From JAGVSR01 sp964589785 (GTDB lineage: Bacteria > Pseudomonadota > Alphaproteobacteria > Rhizobiales > Hyphomicrobiaceae): a stretch of DNA of 64,000 nt. The notes under the pieces are model-generated. The model searched no databases. It was given only the letters and a program-made list of their open reading frames with translations, and was not told the DNA's origin. A program made the translations under genes and the position numbers. This document shows, piece by piece, positions 34,916-43,412 of the stretch (its first letter is position 1; each line of letters begins with the position of its first letter). Location of the stretch: the NCBI GenBank assembly GCA_964589785.1, contig CAZPUQ010000009.1:1-64000 (forward strand), written 5' to 3'.

Positions 34916-37336
34916 ATGACTGGCCGGTCCGCGCTGAGGGCGCTTCTCACTCTTTCGCTTGCATTCACCGCGTGCGGGACGGCTGCCGCACAGACGAGCG
35001 AGCCCGCCGCGTCCACGGGTCAGGCCCAGGAGCCAGTGCAGCCCGCGCCGGAGGGGACGGCGCCGGCCGCCTCCGGGCAGGACACGCTGCCGGCGGTGGA
35101 GGTGATCACCGACAATGAGCCGGAGGCGCCGCCGCCCAAACCCAAGGCTAAAAAGAAAGCCTCGAAGCCGACGGCGGCGCCGAGCGCCCCGCAGGCCGCG
35201 GCCGCCGGCACGTCCGCGCCACAAGGGACGGGCCAGTCCGACGCGCCCCTCGGCGCGCCGGCGACTGGCGGAGACGCGCCCTCGTCGGGCGGCGAGGCCA
35301 CGGCCTTCTCGCCCGTCAACGGGTATGTCGCCAGCCGCTCCGCGTCAGGCACGAAGACGGACACGCCGCTCATCGAGATCCCGCAGGGCATCACGGTCGT
35401 CGGGCGCCCGCAGATGGAGGATCAGGGCGTCCAGTCGTTGCAGGAGGCGCTACGCTACGCGCCGAGCACCATCGCCGATCTCTACGGCGAGGACACGCGC
35501 AACGACGGCTTCGCCATTCGCGGCCAGGAGGCGACCGTCGTCTTCCTCGACGGCATGCGCCGCTTCTATGGCAACTACCTCAATGCGCCGCGCATCGAGC
35601 CCTATGGCCTGGAGCGGATCGAGATCCTGCGCGGTCCCTCCGCGGTTCTTTACGGCCAGTCGGGCGTCGGGGGCACCGTCAACATGGTGAGCAAGCTGCC
35701 GCAAGATGAGTTTGGCGGCGAGATCGGCGCGTTCTACGGCAGCCACGACAGCAAGGAAGTGAGATTCGACGTCACAGGGCCCGCGACCTCCGACCGCCGG
35801 TGGACCTATCGTCTCGTCGGGCTCGGCCGGGATGCGGACACGCAAGTCGACTACGTGGCCGACGATCGCCTGTTCCTCGCGCCCTCCTTGACCTTCCGTC
35901 CGAGCGCCGATACCTCGCTCACGCTTCTGGGGCATGTGGGCCGCGACCGCTCGGGCTCGACGGCCCAGTTCCTGCCGCACGAGGGAACGTTGTTCCGGGG
36001 CCCCAACGGCCGCATCCCGATCAACCGCAATGTCGGCGAACCGGACACCGATCACTACGATGCCGATACCTGGTCGGTGACGTTCCTCGGCGATCATAAA
36101 TTCGACGAGACCTGGAGCGTGCACCAGGGGCTGCGCTACTCGTACAGCGACATCTCCTATCGCCAGATGCTGCTCTATTATCCTGATCCGGTGGACCCAT
36201 TCACGGATTGGGATTCCGATCGGCGCAATATGGCGCGCGATTTGACGCTCTCTATGACCGACACGAAGACCTTCACGTCCGACACCAACGCGCTGGCCAA
36301 GTTCGATCTGGGCGGGTCGCGGCACAAGCTCCTCTTCGGCGTCGACTACTCGCGTGCGGAGGTGTCGCGCATCCGGGACACCGGGGTCACGGACTGCAAC
36401 GCGTTCTTCGATCTCTATGATCCGGTCTACGGGCAGTTCACGCCCTGCGATTTCGACTTGAACCCCCTCGATGGGATTCCGCTCGAGACGCTGCCCGATC
36501 GCACGCAATGGCAGACGGGCCTTTACGTCCAGGACCAGATCTACCTCGGACCGTGGATCGCGGTTGTCGGCCTGCGCAAGGACTGGACGGCGACGGAGAC
36601 GGTGGGCGCGCCCGACGAGGAGGCCGACGCGCTGTCGAAGCGGGCCGGTCTCATGTACGAGCTGCCGTTCGGCCTGACGCCCTATGTCAGCTACGCGGAG
36701 AGCTTCGTGCCGGTGACCGGTTCCGACTGCCAAGACCGGCCGTTCAAGCCGCTGGAGGGCAAGTCGATCGAGGCCGGCTTCAAGTACGAGACACCGGACA
36801 AAGGGTTCGTCATCAACAGCGCGGTCTACGACGCGACGGAGGAGAACCGACTTGCGCAGGATCCGGATCCTCTCTGCTTCGAATACTCGGTGCAGACTGC
36901 CGAGGTGAGCCTCCGGGGCTTCGAGATCGAGGCGCGCGGCGACCTCACCGAGAACATCAGGATCATCGCGGGGTATTCGTACCTCGAGGCCGAGCATGTG
37001 GCCGGTGACCAGAAGGGCTTCCGCGTCGAGTCCCTGCCGGAGAACGTTGCCTCGCTCTGGGCCGTCTATACCTTCCACGAGGGCGCACTGAGGGGCTTCT
37101 CCTTCGGCGGCGGCGTGCGCTACAACGGATCCTCGTGGGACGGCTATGACGAGATCAAAACGCCGTCGTTCACCCTCTTTGATGCCATGCTCGCCTACGA
37201 GACGGAGGGCTGGCGCTGGTCGCTCAATGCGACCAACCTCGAGGACGAGTACCACGCCACCACCTGCCTCAACCGCGGCGATTGCTTCCTCGGGGCCGGG
37301 CGGAAGATCATCACCGGCTTGACCTACAAGTTCTAG
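34916..37336 (+). CDS. TonB-dependent siderophore receptor
   Basis: 806 residues. Signal peptide (MTGRSALRALLTLSLAF, cleavage at AAAQT), TonB-box-like LPAVEVITD, a long Pro/Ala/Lys linker with PKAKKKASK, then the siderophore-receptor plug: TPLIEIPQGITVVGRP (about 148), FAIRGQEATVVFLDGMRR (about 198) and ERIEILRGPSAVLYGQSG (about 230-250). The barrel ends in ITGLTYKF with terminal Phe. The N-terminal start is set by GGAG at 34906 and by the signal peptide; the frame itself opens at 34706. A PepSY protein gene follows at once, the usual partner that reduces or processes the iron-siderophore. Loop cysteines form likely pairs (DCNAFFDLYDP to PCDF). Confidence 0.9.
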   Translation: MTGRSALRALLTLSLAFTACGTAAAQTSEPAASTGQAQEPVQPAPEGTAPAASGQDTLPAVEVITDNEPEAPPPKPKAKKKASKPTAAPSAPQAAAAGTSAPQGTGQSDAPLGAPATGGDAPSSGGEATAFSPVNGYVASRSASGTKTDTPLIEIPQGITVVGRPQMEDQGVQSLQEALRYAPSTIADLYGEDTRNDGFAIRGQEATVVFLDGMRRFYGNYLNAPRIEPYGLERIEILRGPSAVLYGQSGVGGTVNMVSKLPQDEFGGEIGAFYGSHDSKEVRFDVTGPATSDRRWTYRLVGLGRDADTQVDYVADDRLFLAPSLTFRPSADTSLTLLGHVGRDRSGSTAQFLPHEGTLFRGPNGRIPINRNVGEPDTDHYDADTWSVTFLGDHKFDETWSVHQGLRYSYSDISYRQMLLYYPDPVDPFTDWDSDRRNMARDLTLSMTDTKTFTSDTNALAKFDLGGSRHKLLFGVDYSRAEVSRIRDTGVTDCNAFFDLYDPVYGQFTPCDFDLNPLDGIPLETLPDRTQWQTGLYVQDQIYLGPWIAVVGLRKDWTATETVGAPDEEADALSKRAGLMYELPFGLTPYVSYAESFVPVTGSDCQDRPFKPLEGKSIEAGFKYETPDKGFVINSAVYDATEENRLAQDPDPLCFEYSVQTAEVSLRGFEIEARGDLTENIRIIAGYSYLEAEHVAGDQKGFRVESLPENVASLWAVYTFHEGALRGFSFGGGVRYNGSSWDGYDEIKTPSFTLFDAMLAYETEGWRWSLNATNLEDEYHATTCLNRGDCFLGAGRKIITGLTYKF

Positions 37337-37362
37337 GTCTTGCGTCGAGGAGCCCCTTGTTC

Positions 37363-39030
37363 GTGCTGCGTCCGCTCATGGTCAGGCTGCATCGCTGGGC
37401 GGGGCTGGCCATCGCCGGCTTCCTGGTCGTCGCGGGCCTAACCGGTGCGGTCATCTCGTGGGATCACGAGCTCGACGGCGTTCTGAACCCGCACCTGACC
37501 GAGGCGCGCGCCGACCGGCTCGTCGTCGACCCCTTCGCGGTGGCGAAGAGGATCGAGACTGACGATCCGCGGGCGCGGGTCACGTACCTGCCGCTGTCGG
37601 TCGAGCCCGGGCACTCCCTGTCGGTCTTCGTGTCGCCCCGGATTGATCCCGCGACGCACGATCACTTCGAGCTTGGATACAACCAAGTCTTCGTCGATCC
37701 GGTGTCTGGAGAGGAGCTGGGACGGCGGGAGTGGGGGGCCGTCTGGCCCATCAGCCGGGAGACGTTCGTCTCTTTCCTCTACGTCCTGCACTACTCGCTG
37801 CACATTCCGGAGATGTGGGGCATCGACGAGTGGGGCCTCTGGCTCATGGGCGCGGTGGCGATCGTGTGGATGATCGACGCGTTCGTCGGCTTCTACCTGA
37901 CGCTCCCCAAGCGCCGCGAGCAGCGTGACGGACGCCCGGCCGCTGTCGAGCGGGTCCTCAGCCAGGGTTGGCGGACGCGATGGGCGCCGGCGTGGAAGAT
38001 CAAGTCGGGCGGCTCGCGCTACCGGGTGACGTTCGATCTGCACCGGGCGCTCGGGCTGTGGACCTGGGGCCTGCTCTTCCTGCTCGCATTCACGGCCTTC
38101 TCGCTCAGCCTCTATCGCGAAATCTTCTATCCCCTCATGTCGGTCATCTCGGAGGTGACGCCGACGCCGTTCGACAGCAGGGAGGCCGCCGACGACCACC
38201 GGCAGATCGAACCGAAGATTGATTATCGGGGGATCGCGGTGCGCGCAGCCGCGGAGGGCGACGCGCGCGGCATCCGCGAGCCCGTGGGCGCGGTCTTCTA
38301 CTCGGCGGAGATCGGCGTCTACGGAGCGAAGTATTTCCACCCCGGCGATGATCACGGCGCGGCCGGCGTGGGGCCGGCGGAGATCTATTTCGACGCGCTT
38401 GACGGGCGGGTGATCGGCGACCGCATGCCCTGGAGCGGCACGCTCGCCGACATCTTCGTGCAGGCCCAGTTCCCGCTGCACTCGGGCCGCATCCTCGGGC
38501 TGCCCGGCCGCATCCTCGTGTCCATCATGGGGCTGGTCGTCGCCGCGGTCTCGATCACCGGTGTCCTGATCTATCTGCGCAAGCAGAAGGCGCGCCGCGC
38601 GCTCGATTCGATGGGGCAGCCGGCCTGGGCCTTGCGCTTCTGGCGGCATGGCGCGGCCTGGGGCGGCCGCATCGCTGCGGCGGCCGGCGTCGCTGCGGCC
38701 GTCGTCGGCCCCCCACTCGGCGCGGCGGCGAGTGCCGCCAAGGCCGTACTCGGTCCGCCACTGCGCGCGCTGACGCGGCTTGTCATCGGATACGCGGCCC
38801 CCGTCGTGGCGACCGTGCTGTCGTATGCCATCGCGGTGCTGGTCTGGGCCGCGGTCATGGCCGTGGAACTCTGGCCGCATCTTGGTCGCGCCCTGCGGGA
38901 CGCCGCCGCGCAGGCGAGACCCCTGGGGCATGCGCTGTGGGCGAAGGCCGTGGCATCGTCGACGCGCGCCCGGGACAGGATCGCCACGTCCACGACGGAA
39001 GCGATGCGCCAGCTCACGCTGATCCGCTAG
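37363..39030 (+). CDS. PepSY-associated transmembrane protein, probable siderophore/iron reductase
   Basis: About 555 residues. It opens with the classic VRLHRWAGLAIAGFLVVAGLTG helix (PepSY_TM), a PepSY-like periplasmic part, HYSLHIPEMWGIDEWGLW, a second helix, FDLHRALGLWTWGLLFLLAFT, and a fourth region LGLPGRILVSIMGLVVAAVS. Conserved histidines of these helices could bind haem, as in FoxB/FsrB-type reductases. After about residue 425 there is an extra 110-130-residue Ala/Gly/Pro-rich hydrophobic tail not usual in the family. The start is uncertain: GAGGAG (37347-37352) suits GTG 37363 or TTG 37357; ATG 37378 also gives a complete first helix. It lies 26 bases after the receptor stop. Confidence 0.85.
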   Translation: MLRPLMVRLHRWAGLAIAGFLVVAGLTGAVISWDHELDGVLNPHLTEARADRLVVDPFAVAKRIETDDPRARVTYLPLSVEPGHSLSVFVSPRIDPATHDHFELGYNQVFVDPVSGEELGRREWGAVWPISRETFVSFLYVLHYSLHIPEMWGIDEWGLWLMGAVAIVWMIDAFVGFYLTLPKRREQRDGRPAAVERVLSQGWRTRWAPAWKIKSGGSRYRVTFDLHRALGLWTWGLLFLLAFTAFSLSLYREIFYPLMSVISEVTPTPFDSREAADDHRQIEPKIDYRGIAVRAAAEGDARGIREPVGAVFYSAEIGVYGAKYFHPGDDHGAAGVGPAEIYFDALDGRVIGDRMPWSGTLADIFVQAQFPLHSGRILGLPGRILVSIMGLVVAAVSITGVLIYLRKQKARRALDSMGQPAWALRFWRHGAAWGGRIAAAAGVAAAVVGPPLGAAASAAKAVLGPPLRALTRLVIGYAAPVVATVLSYAIAVLVWAAVMAVELWPHLGRALRDAAAQARPLGHALWAKAVASSTRARDRIATSTTEAMRQLTLIR

Positions 39031-39131
39031 CAGCCCTTTGATCGGTCCTGTACTAGACTGGTCGGGAGCCGGCCCGCCGGTCGCATCGCTCGCCGGTCCT
39101 CGACAGCCGAGCGGGAGGCAGGAGCAAGCGA

Positions 39132-39362
39132 ATGACCCGCAATGTCGATCATCTCGCCGCCCTGGTCGCCGAGATCAGCACCGACGTCTGGCAGTTCGAT
39201 GCGCTGCGCCAGGAGGAGAAGATTGCCGTGGCGTCGGTTCTCGACCGCGCCGACCTTCTGCTCCAGTGCGGCCTGCGCTCGGCCGACGAGGCGGCGGCGC
39301 TGCTCGGGCCGGACTGGTGGGAGGTGGTCACCGAGGTCCGCGGGCGCCGGCGCCAGCCCTGA
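39132..39362 (+). CDS. Small hypothetical protein upstream of CPBP protease
   Basis: A 76-residue acidic, helical product (MTRNVDHLAALVAEIS, DALRQEEKIAVASVL, WWEVVTEV). GGAG just before the ATG and only 9 bases to the next gene support translation in an operon. No signal peptide or membrane segment. The WWEVV ending resembles small proteins linked to membrane proteases only by position. Family not recognised. Confidence 0.6.
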   Translation: MTRNVDHLAALVAEISTDVWQFDALRQEEKIAVASVLDRADLLLQCGLRSADEAAALLGPDWWEVVTEVRGRRRQP

Positions 39363-39371
39363 GAGCAGAGC

Positions 39372-40142
39372 ATGCCGAGGGGCCGAGGCACGTTCCTGTT
39401 CGAACCGCAGTCTCCCTGGCCCCCCGCCGCGGCCGCGGCGGCGACGCTCGCAATCGTCGCGGCGGCTCCCCTCGTGGCTTATGTCGCGGCCCGCGGCTAT
39501 GCGTGGCTTGCCGGTCTGGGACAGCCGGGCGGCTTTGCGCCCGGTGTCATCGAAGCCCGGCTGGTGACGCACGAGGCCGTCTACGTCGCCGTCCTCAACC
39601 TCACGATGATCGGCCTGACGCTGCTCGCCGCGCGCCGCTACGGGGCCAGTGCCGCGCGCGTTTTGGCGCTCGGTCCGCCACCGGACGGCATGCGGGCCTA
39701 TCTCGCAGGGATGCTGATCGCCGCGGCGGCGACCGCCCTTTGGTTCGGCGTGCTCCTCACGGGATGGTCCGATGCCGTGCTCGAGGACATCCGGCCCTAC
39801 ACGGACCTGATGCAGCGTGAGCGGAGCTGGCTCATGCCGCCGATCCTTTGCCTCCTGGCTCCCGTCGCCGAGGAGCTTTTGTTCCGCGGCTTCCTTCTCT
39901 CCGCCCTTGCCAAATCGCGGCTCGGGCTCGCCGGCGCCGCCCTTGTCACCTCGGCCGCCTGGACCGCGCTGCACGTCAACCGCACCAGCCTCGCGCTCGT
40001 GCAGATTTTCCTGTCGGGCCTGTTGCTGAGCGCGCTGCTCGCCCGCACGGGCAGCCTCAGAATCCCCATCCTGTGCCACGTGCTCTTCAATTTCGGCGTG
40101 AGCTTCGTCGTGATCGTGCTCGGCCTCCCGGATCCGCAGTGA
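39372..40142 (+). CDS. CPBP family intramembrane metalloprotease (CAAX-protease-like)
   Basis: 256 residues, about seven or eight transmembrane helices. The catalytic motifs of the ABI/CPBP family are in order: VAEELLFRGFLLSAL (E-E-x-x-x-R, about residues 165-180), the mid-helix AWTALHV with its His (about 197), and CHVLFNFG with His and Asn near the end (about 236). These residues coordinate zinc within the membrane in Rce1-like proteases. Substrate unknown. It follows the 76-residue gene by 9 bases. Confidence 0.9.
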   Translation: MPRGRGTFLFEPQSPWPPAAAAAATLAIVAAAPLVAYVAARGYAWLAGLGQPGGFAPGVIEARLVTHEAVYVAVLNLTMIGLTLLAARRYGASAARVLALGPPPDGMRAYLAGMLIAAAATALWFGVLLTGWSDAVLEDIRPYTDLMQRERSWLMPPILCLLAPVAEELLFRGFLLSALAKSRLGLAGAALVTSAAWTALHVNRTSLALVQIFLSGLLLSALLARTGSLRIPILCHVLFNFGVSFVVIVLGLPDPQ

Positions 40143-40209
40143 GGACGCTGAAAATGCGCTCAACCCGGATCAATTCGTCGGAGCCGGGCGAGTGGGGACG
40201 GGCAAAAAA

Positions 40210-40223
40210 TTGACGCACGTCAA
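40210..40223 (+). promoter_or_regulatory. FNR/FixK-type box upstream of hsp20
   Basis: TTGACGCACGTCAA, a perfect TTGA-N6-TCAA dyad in the 185-bp gap before the Hsp20 gene, 104 bases ahead of its start codon. This matches FixK/FNR consensus on both half sites. Confidence 0.65.
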
Positions 40224-40327
40224 AGCGTGCGATCGGCAGCCGGATCGACCATATCCACCCTGGCCCGACCGCTCCGACGGAGGGGCCGGGCCAGGTCTCG
40301 TTGCGAGTGTAGATAAGGACATCGACC

Positions 40328-40825
40328 ATGGCGCAGGAAATCAAGAAATCCGAAGCGGCCGGCTCCCCCGCGCAACAGTACAGCGATCCGTTCTCGGCCA
40401 TGCGCGCCGAGATGAACCGCGTCTTTGACTCGTTCTTCGGAGGCGGCCTCGGCCGGCTTCCGGTCGGCGCACGCGCCGGCTGGAGCGATCGCATGGTGCC
40501 GAGCATCGACGTGCGTGAAACGGACAAGGAACTCGTGGTGGAGGCCGAGCTTCCCGGCATGGACGAGAAGGATGTGAGCGTGACGCTGAGCAATGGCGTG
40601 CTGACGCTGAAGGGCGAAAAGAAATCGGAGCGCGAGGAGAAGAAGGACAACTATCACGTCTCAGAACGCAGCTACGGCAGCTTCCAGCGATCGTTCGAGC
40701 TCGGGGACGCGGTTGATCCCGACAAGGTCCAGGCGAGCTTCGAGAAGGGTGTCCTCAAGGTCACGCTCGCCAAGCGCCCCGAGACGGCCAAGGCCGCCAA
40801 GCAGATCCCCATCAGCAAGGCCTGA
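40328..40825 (+). CDS. Hsp20/alpha-crystallin family small heat-shock chaperone
   Basis: ATP-independent holdase, cytoplasmic, 165 residues. The alpha-crystallin domain runs from about 55 to 150: VPSIDVRETDKELVVEAELPGM, then GVLTLKGEKKSER and the closing A-S-F-E-K-G-V-L-K-V-T-L-A motif. A C-terminal I-P-I anchor (QIPISKA) follows. AAGGA upstream supports the start. It stands alone with an FNR/FixK-type box 104 bases upstream, which suggests induction at low oxygen; this is seen for some small Hsps in alphaproteobacteria and mycobacteria. Confidence 0.95.
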   Translation: MAQEIKKSEAAGSPAQQYSDPFSAMRAEMNRVFDSFFGGGLGRLPVGARAGWSDRMVPSIDVRETDKELVVEAELPGMDEKDVSVTLSNGVLTLKGEKKSEREEKKDNYHVSERSYGSFQRSFELGDAVDPDKVQASFEKGVLKVTLAKRPETAKAAKQIPISKA

Positions 40826-40949
40826 CGGAACGGAGACGGCCGCTGCCCCGCCCGATCGGGTAGCGCGGCGGCCCGGTCAATTTGTCGTTTGCTGGGCCTA
40901 TCGTACAATGACTGGTGCCTCGCCCCTCCTGCCTGCATGCCGGTGCACG

Positions 40950-40981
40950 GGACGAGGGATCAAGTGACCGGACGAGGGATC
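40950..40981 (+). repeat. Short direct repeat before the micropeptide gene
   Basis: GGACGAGGGATC occurs twice (40950-40961 and 40970-40981), exactly 20 bases apart. The second copy supplies the GAGGGA ribosome-binding site of the 56-residue gene, so the first may be a decoy or relic. Confidence 0.5.
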
Positions 40982-40988
40982 TTCTGCA

Positions 40989-41159
40989 ATGGGCCCGATC
41001 GACACCATCCTCATCGCGCTGATCGGCATCACGGCCGCATGGCTCTACCTCAAGCTCAAGGAGCGCGTGGACTTTCTCGAGCATGAGGTGCGCTGGCTCC
41101 GCAGCGAGCTCGAATCCTTGAAGCCGACGGAGATCAAGTCCTCCTACGGCCGGTCATGA
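40989..41159 (+). CDS. 56-residue membrane micropeptide with coiled-coil tail
   Basis: A gene too short for usual calling. MGPIDTILIALIGITAAWLY is an N-terminal transmembrane helix, followed by a charged amphipathic helix (LKERVDFLEHEVRWLRSELESL) and a short polar tail ending GRS. GAGGGA lies 8-13 bases before the ATG. The helix-plus-coil layout resembles small membrane scaffolds such as those near phage-shock or heat-shock genes. It comes 163 bases after hsp20 on the same strand and is convergent with the primase gene. Function unknown. Confidence 0.6.
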   Translation: MGPIDTILIALIGITAAWLYLKLKERVDFLEHEVRWLRSELESLKPTEIKSSYGRS

Positions 41160-41229
41160 CACCGTTGCCCATGGCCCCTAGCCCTGTCGCCAGGGTGAGT
41201 AGCGCGTGGTCCATGGCAAGGACGCGGCT

Positions 41230-42042
41230 TTATTGGGCCGGCTCCGCGCCATGGGCGTGGGTCCGTTCGATCGAGCGTACGGTACGGATGACCTCCGCGT
41301 CGTCGAGCGGCGGCTGGCAGCGCACGCGGTTCCAGGCGAGCATCAGCTCCATGGCGACGTCGGGATCGACGCCGTGCCACAGGAGATGGCCGGTGAAGGA
41401 GGCGATGGTGGCGTTGCGCCGTCCTTCCCGCACCCCTTCGCGCACGAGCTCCCGCCAGTAGTCGACGGGTCGGCCGCGCGGTCCATCCTCCGCAAACCTC
41501 GGGACCTCGAGCCAGACCGGCAGCGGAGCGAGGGCCACCTGCCCCGGCGCGTGGCCGGGCTTCCATCGATAGCGCCGGCCGGTGGGGTGAATCGAGGGCG
41601 GGACGACGATGCAGCCGCCGTCGCCTCTGAGGTCTATGCCCGGCATGAGCCCGGCCCGGTTCCTCGTCTCGCGGCCGGGATAGGCGAAGTAGAGGTGCCG
41701 GCCGCCGCCGCCCGTGACCGATTCCACGGTCGCAGGGAGAGGGCCGTGCCGCGTCTCCATGGCCTCGAGCGAGCGGTCGCCGCCGTGCCGCGGATCGACA
41801 TCGATGACGACCAGACCGGAAATCGCACCGGTCACGATGGCAATGTTGCCGCTCGGCCAACGCTCGAACCACGCCATGACCTCGCTCTCGGTCGGCGGCC
41901 GGTGCTGGAACTCCTGCCAGCGCACGATCGGCCGCTTGCTGCGCGGCGCGACGGGCACCACGGCCCACTTTCGCCGCAGGTAGCCAAGGGCGGCCTCCAG
42001 ATGCGCCTGCCCGGTGCCGTCGTGGTCGTCATGCTCGGCCAT
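41230..42042 (-). CDS. Bifunctional DNA primase/polymerase (prim-pol) domain protein
   Basis: 270 residues. The prim-pol fold is clear: WAVVPVAPRSKRPIVRW (about 25-41), the metal-binding D-x-D in VVIDVDPRHGG (about 78), SVTGGGGRHLYFAYPG (about 107) and GIDLRGDGGCIVVPPSIHP (about 134). The C-terminal helical part (about 180-265) matches the primase C-terminal domain type but no helicase follows. GGGAGGGAG before the ATG at 42042 fixes the start; the frame opens at 42351. Such proteins usually sit in phages, plasmids or integrated elements, yet no integrase, repeat or att site is visible here. It could be a repair or tolerance primase. Confidence 0.85.
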   Translation of the reverse strand: MAEHDDHDGTGQAHLEAALGYLRRKWAVVPVAPRSKRPIVRWQEFQHRPPTESEVMAWFERWPSGNIAIVTGAISGLVVIDVDPRHGGDRSLEAMETRHGPLPATVESVTGGGGRHLYFAYPGRETRNRAGLMPGIDLRGDGGCIVVPPSIHPTGRRYRWKPGHAPGQVALAPLPVWLEVPRFAEDGPRGRPVDYWRELVREGVREGRRNATIASFTGHLLWHGVDPDVAMELMLAWNRVRCQPPLDDAEVIRTVRSIERTHAHGAEPAQ

Positions 42043-42214
42043 GCTCCCCTCCCTCACAACGATCCGGCGATTGTGGCGTGCGGGGCGATTGCAGAATAGT
42101 CGAAACGGCCACAGCCTCGACGGACGTGGCGCGCGATCTCCCCGCATCGCGCATCCGGAGCCGCGCCAGGACGTGCTGGACAGGCGCGGGGTCTTGTTCG
42201 AGGATGCTTGGCCC

Positions 42215-43036
42215 ATGGATCTCTCCACGCTCCTGCTCCTCTTGTTTGTCGCCATCTCGGTCCAGCCGCTGCTGACAGGCCGCTGGTTCAGCTTGCGGCG
42301 GCAGCAGATGATCCGCTCCATCGAGAAGGCGCACGGCACGCGCGTCATCACGATGATCCATCGCCAGGAGAAGCGGAGCCTGTTCGGCTTCGCGCAGTCG
42401 CGCTACATCGACCTTGAGGACGCCCAGACCATCATCGCGGCCATCAAGGAGACGCCGCGCGACGTTCCGATCGATCTCGTTCTGCACACACCCGGCGGAC
42501 TGGTTCTGGCCGCGATGCAGATCGCGCGCGCGGTCGAGGCGCACCCGGCCAAGGTCACCGTCTACGTGCCGATCTACGCCATGTCCGGCGGCACGCTGAT
42601 CGCGCTTGCGGCCGATGAGATCGTGCTTGGGGAATTCTCGCTGCTCGGTCCCATCGACCCGCAGATCCTTGGTCTTCCCGCCGCCAGCATCGTACGGGCG
42701 CGCGATGCCAAACCGGTCGACAAGGTCTTCGACCTCACGCTCGTCTTGGCGGACGTCAGCGACAAGGCGCTCGCGCAGGTCAAGCGCGGCGCTGTGGAGC
42801 TGCTGACGCCGCGGCTCGATCAGGCGACGGCCGAAGCGGTCGCGGAGAAGCTTGCGGGCGGACACTGGACGCACGACTACGCGCTGACGGCCACCGAGGC
42901 GACGGCGCTGGGCCTGCCGATCAAGGTCGGCATGCCGCTCGAGATCATGGAGCTCATGAAGCTCTACCCACAGCCGATCCAGCAGTCGTCCGTGGAGTTC
43001 CTGCCCATCGACATTCCGCGCCCGCGCCGGCTGTGA
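42215..43036 (+). CDS. ClpP-fold serine protease, SDH (serine dehydrogenase proteinase) family
   Basis: 273 residues. One N-terminal transmembrane helix (MDLSTLLLLLFVAISVQPLL) followed by a crotonase/ClpP-type protease domain: VPIDLVLHTPGGLVLAAMQI (about 88-107) forms the oxyanion region, and YAMSGGTLIALAADEIVLG (about 122-140) carries the nucleophile Ser in M-S-G-G-T. This matches the family named after serine dehydrogenase proteinase and is related to SppA. The ATG at 42215 with GAGGA upstream is preferred to 42014. It is divergent from the primase gene, 172 bases apart. Probable role: membrane-anchored proteolysis, facing the cytoplasm. Confidence 0.85.
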   Translation: MDLSTLLLLLFVAISVQPLLTGRWFSLRRQQMIRSIEKAHGTRVITMIHRQEKRSLFGFAQSRYIDLEDAQTIIAAIKETPRDVPIDLVLHTPGGLVLAAMQIARAVEAHPAKVTVYVPIYAMSGGTLIALAADEIVLGEFSLLGPIDPQILGLPAASIVRARDAKPVDKVFDLTLVLADVSDKALAQVKRGAVELLTPRLDQATAEAVAEKLAGGHWTHDYALTATEATALGLPIKVGMPLEIMELMKLYPQPIQQSSVEFLPIDIPRPRRL

Positions 43037-43076
43037 AACAGTCGCAAGGGACCTGCCGCCGTCGCCGTCGTTCGGG

Positions 43077-43412
43077 TCAGGCCTTCTTGCCGATCTCCTG
43101 CGCGCAGACCTGGCACAGCGGCGTGTGCGGAAGGACGTTGAGCCGCTTCTCAGAGATATCCTGCCCGCATCGCGCGCACTCCCCGTACGTGCCGTTCTTC
43201 AGGCGCTGCAGCGCGGCGTAGATCGCCTGCACCTCGGCGTTGCCGGCGCTTCCCAGCCCCTCCAGCACCTCCTCCATCTCCAGCTCCGTCGCGTTCTCCT
43301 CCCAGTCCGGGTTGGCGGGCTGCTCGAGATGGTCCTTGATGCGGCCCAGCCGGCCTTCCAGCTCGGCCAAACGTCTCCGAAGCTGCTCTTCCCGTGCCTT
43401 CTGATCCGACAT
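43077..43412 (-). CDS. DksA/TraR-family C4 zinc-finger protein
   Basis: 111 residues. An N-terminal coiled coil (about 5-70) precedes a C4 zinc finger, CARCGQDI then CQVC (about 79-103), in the DksA/TraR arrangement. It is shorter than DksA (about 150) and the coiled-coil tip lacks an obvious D-x-x-D-A motif (the equivalent is DWEENATELE), so RNA-polymerase action like true DksA is unsure. Similar short relatives (YbiI, DksA2-like) are stress-linked. It is convergent with the SDH protease gene. Confidence 0.88.
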   Translation of the reverse strand: MSDQKAREEQLRRRLAELEGRLGRIKDHLEQPANPDWEENATELEMEEVLEGLGSAGNAEVQAIYAALQRLKNGTYGECARCGQDISEKRLNVLPHTPLCQVCAQEIGKKA

